A stretch of 22,993 bases of DNA, from the NCBI GenBank assembly GCA_000442015.1, contig KE560852.1, positions 1-22,993 of the forward strand, in the 5' to 3' direction. Positions 21,985-22,993 of this stretch are shown one piece after another. This stretch comes from Rozella allomycis CSF55 (taxonomy: Eukaryota; Rozellomycota). Position numbers and translations under genes: made by a program. Each line of letters opens with the position of its first letter. The stretch's first letter is position 1. The notes under the pieces were generated by a model. It searched no databases and was not told the DNA's origin. It was given only the letters and a program-made list of their open reading frames with translations.

Positions 21985-22350
21985 ATGCTCCGCATTTTCG
22001 CTGGTCGTAAGTTCTATTTTTGCTGATTTTTTCAGCCAGGGTGATTAGGCTTTCATGGCNTTGAATTTTTTTCAGCCAGGGTGATTAGGCTTTCATGCCT
22101 ATACTTCAACCCCCAAATATATCAGACGTAGAAGGTAAACAATATTTTTATATACCAAAAGAGTTTAACAATAATGGAGCTTCCGAGTCTGAGTTTTCCG
22201 CGAAAAGTACCATACCGAACGCTCAGTTACTTCAACACGCACTATGGGAACATTTTTTGAAAATAAAAGATTAGATGAAAAACAAAACGAAATCATTCAA
22301 ACTTTTATGTACAAATTTTTAGGTTAAATGACATCAGGCAAAACAGGCAA
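21985..22350 (+). pseudogene. Uncertain or decayed coding remnant with a contig join at 22060
   Basis: A perfect local-type intron (22007-22035, 29 nt, donor GTAAGT) follows a 7-codon ATG frame at 21985. The next exon is duplicated around the N at 22060 (about 31 bp). Downstream two frames are open over 22095-22270: one from ATG 22095 (MPILQPPNISDVEGKQYFY) and one reading K-V-P-Y-R-T-L-S-Y-F. Both stop at the T6 run near 22253-22258, and either would continue into the same downstream frame (E-N-K-R-L-D-E-K-Q) if the run were one base longer or shorter. No family is recognised. Confidence 0.4.
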
Positions 22351-22359
22351 ATGACATCA
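22326..22359 (+). repeat. Short direct repeat of AAATGACATCA, 23 nt apart
   Basis: AAATGACATCA starts at 22326 and again at 22349, with GGCAAAACAGGC between them. It duplicates an ATG context just before the small coding segment and may be a local tandem duplication. Confidence 0.6.
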
Positions 22360-22558
22360 AATACCTACTGTCTCAGACTCTCAGCTGCCCTTCATAAAGA
22401 ATGTATGAAGGCAATGGGCTATGAATCTGAAGAGCATCCTCAATATCAGAATCTGCTTAAGAGAATGAAAGTAATTCATTCCACATGACTTAAAAAAGGC
22501 ATATATTAACAACTTTAATCAGAAGCTAAAAATACCCCGAATCTCAATAACTCAATGA
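22351..22558 (+). CDS. Small unidentified coding segment with one 28-nt intron
   Basis: A frame from ATG 22351 (MTSNTYCLRLSAALHKECM) runs to 22470, then joins over a 28-nt intron (22471-22498, GTAATT...AAAAG) to a second exon ending at TGA 22556-22558 (AYINNFNQKLKIPRISITQ). The frame is also open upstream of this ATG, to about 22272. The stop overlaps the ATG of the next frame (22555). This could be the 3' half of the remnant before it, or an exon of the next gene with a frameshift. It is helical and basic; no family recognised. Confidence 0.4.
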
Positions 22559-22989
22559 CAGATAGATCTAAAAATATATCTGATGAGGATAGTCAAGCAA
22601 TCGACTTGTCTGTCATTGCGGCAAGAGTCACTAACTATGCTCGTCCTCTTGGATGGCAAAAAGCAACTTCCGAAAGCCAATGTCGAAACAATGCGGCATT
22701 GAAAGAAGAAAGAAATGAAAGAAATGATGTTATGAAAGTAGCACGTTTATTAGAAGCGTGCATTGCAAGGTCCACAACTTGGAGACCTTTAAACTTTGNG
22801 TGCGAAATAAGTATAGAATTGAACAGAACAAGAATGAATGGCTTTGACAAGCCATTTGTTAAAATGATAAAAATAAAAGAAAAGAAAGAGAATAAAGAAG
22901 AAAGAAATGAAATAAATGATGTTATGAAAGAAGCACATTTATTTTTTTTTTTGATTAGTAAAAAAATTTATTTAAGAAATAATAGATAA
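22555..22989 (+). CDS. Unidentified hydrophilic protein, interrupted by a contig join
   Basis: From ATG 22555 the frame reads MTDRSKNISDEDSQAIDLS and continues to the N at 22799. The sequence is charged and helical with no recognised domain. To the right of the N the frame also stays open to 22989, but continuity across the join is not assured. A segment coding KEERNERNDVMK (about 22701-22735) recurs with changes as KEERNEINDVMK (22895-22930), so either a repeat module exists or two family members were joined. The last part is very A-rich with a T10-11 run and may not be coding. Confidence 0.4.
   Translation: MTDRSKNISDEDSQAIDLSVIAARVTNYARPLGWQKATSESQCRNNAALKEERNERNDVMKVARLLEACIARSTTWRPLNFXCEISIELNRTRMNGFDKPFVKMIKIKEKKENKEERNEINDVMKEAHLFFFLISKKIYLRNNR
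22699..22944. repeat. Two imperfect ~50-bp direct copies on either side of the N at 22799
   Basis: Segments beginning AAGAAGAAAGAAATGAAA and ending in TTTATT occur near 22700-22750 and 22894-22942. They differ at a handful of positions. Unlike the other Ns, the copies do not abut the N, so this is not a simple contig overlap. Confidence 0.6.
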
Positions 22990-22993
22990 ATCT

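Overview
This is 23 kb of a very compact, AT-rich nuclear genome from a eukaryote. Eleven protein genes can be joined across exons, and almost every one is broken by spliceosomal introns of only 26-31 nt. Gaps between the eleven genes are mostly about 70-190 bp; the one between DNMT2 and DNAJC11 is longer. AATAAA signals sit on or just after most stop codons. The gene set (PEX1, a Spf1/ATP13A1 P5A ATPase, a fungal-type formate/nitrite transporter, mitochondrial MCCC2, Tim23, DNAJC11, DNMT2, an ERCC6L/PICH-like helicase) fits an early-diverging fungus. A Rozella/Cryptomycota-like lineage is my best guess, but the window alone cannot prove it.

Layout. 1-98: end of an unidentified minus-strand exon. 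99-628: no supported gene, then a contig join. 629-1618 (-): multi-pass membrane protein, truncated at the join. 1715-2352 (+): Tim23. 2424-3530 (-): orphan protein with a signal peptide. 3688-4900 (+): DNMT2 tRNA methyltransferase. 4901-5247: possible small orphan gene. 5248-7208 (+): DNAJC11. 7287-9248 (+): MCCC2. 9398-13331 (+): P5A ATPase. 13515-14499 (+): formate/nitrite transporter. 14583-17131 (-): PEX1. 17221-18176 (+): seven-TM protein. 18258-19389 (-): LRR protein. 19519-21848 (+): ERCC6L/PICH-like SNF2 ATPase. 21849-22993: decayed or uncertain coding pieces.

The genes are housekeeping ones with no operon logic. Three act in mitochondria (Tim23, DNAJC11, MCCC2), one at peroxisomes, one in the ER and one at the plasma membrane; DNMT2 and the SNF2 ATPase act on tRNA and DNA.

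The most striking signal is in the introns. I placed 62 intron units by requiring frame and protein-family continuity. Their lengths are 26 nt (21), 27 (14), 28 (14), 29 (7), 30 (1), 31 (3), 34 (1) and 37 (1), with none below 26. Three introns, in two neighbouring genes, are about twice this length (57, 57 and 58 nt). Each splits exactly into two back-to-back GT...AG units (28+29, 28+29, 29+29) with no exon between, as expected for recursive or twin-intron splicing. Acceptors are often AAG (22) or even GAG (6), and rarely CAG (8).

Nine single Ns mark assembly joins. At seven of them the flanks are duplicated, usually with base differences, so overlapping contigs from different alleles were concatenated without merging. 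Protein lengths below collapse these duplications.
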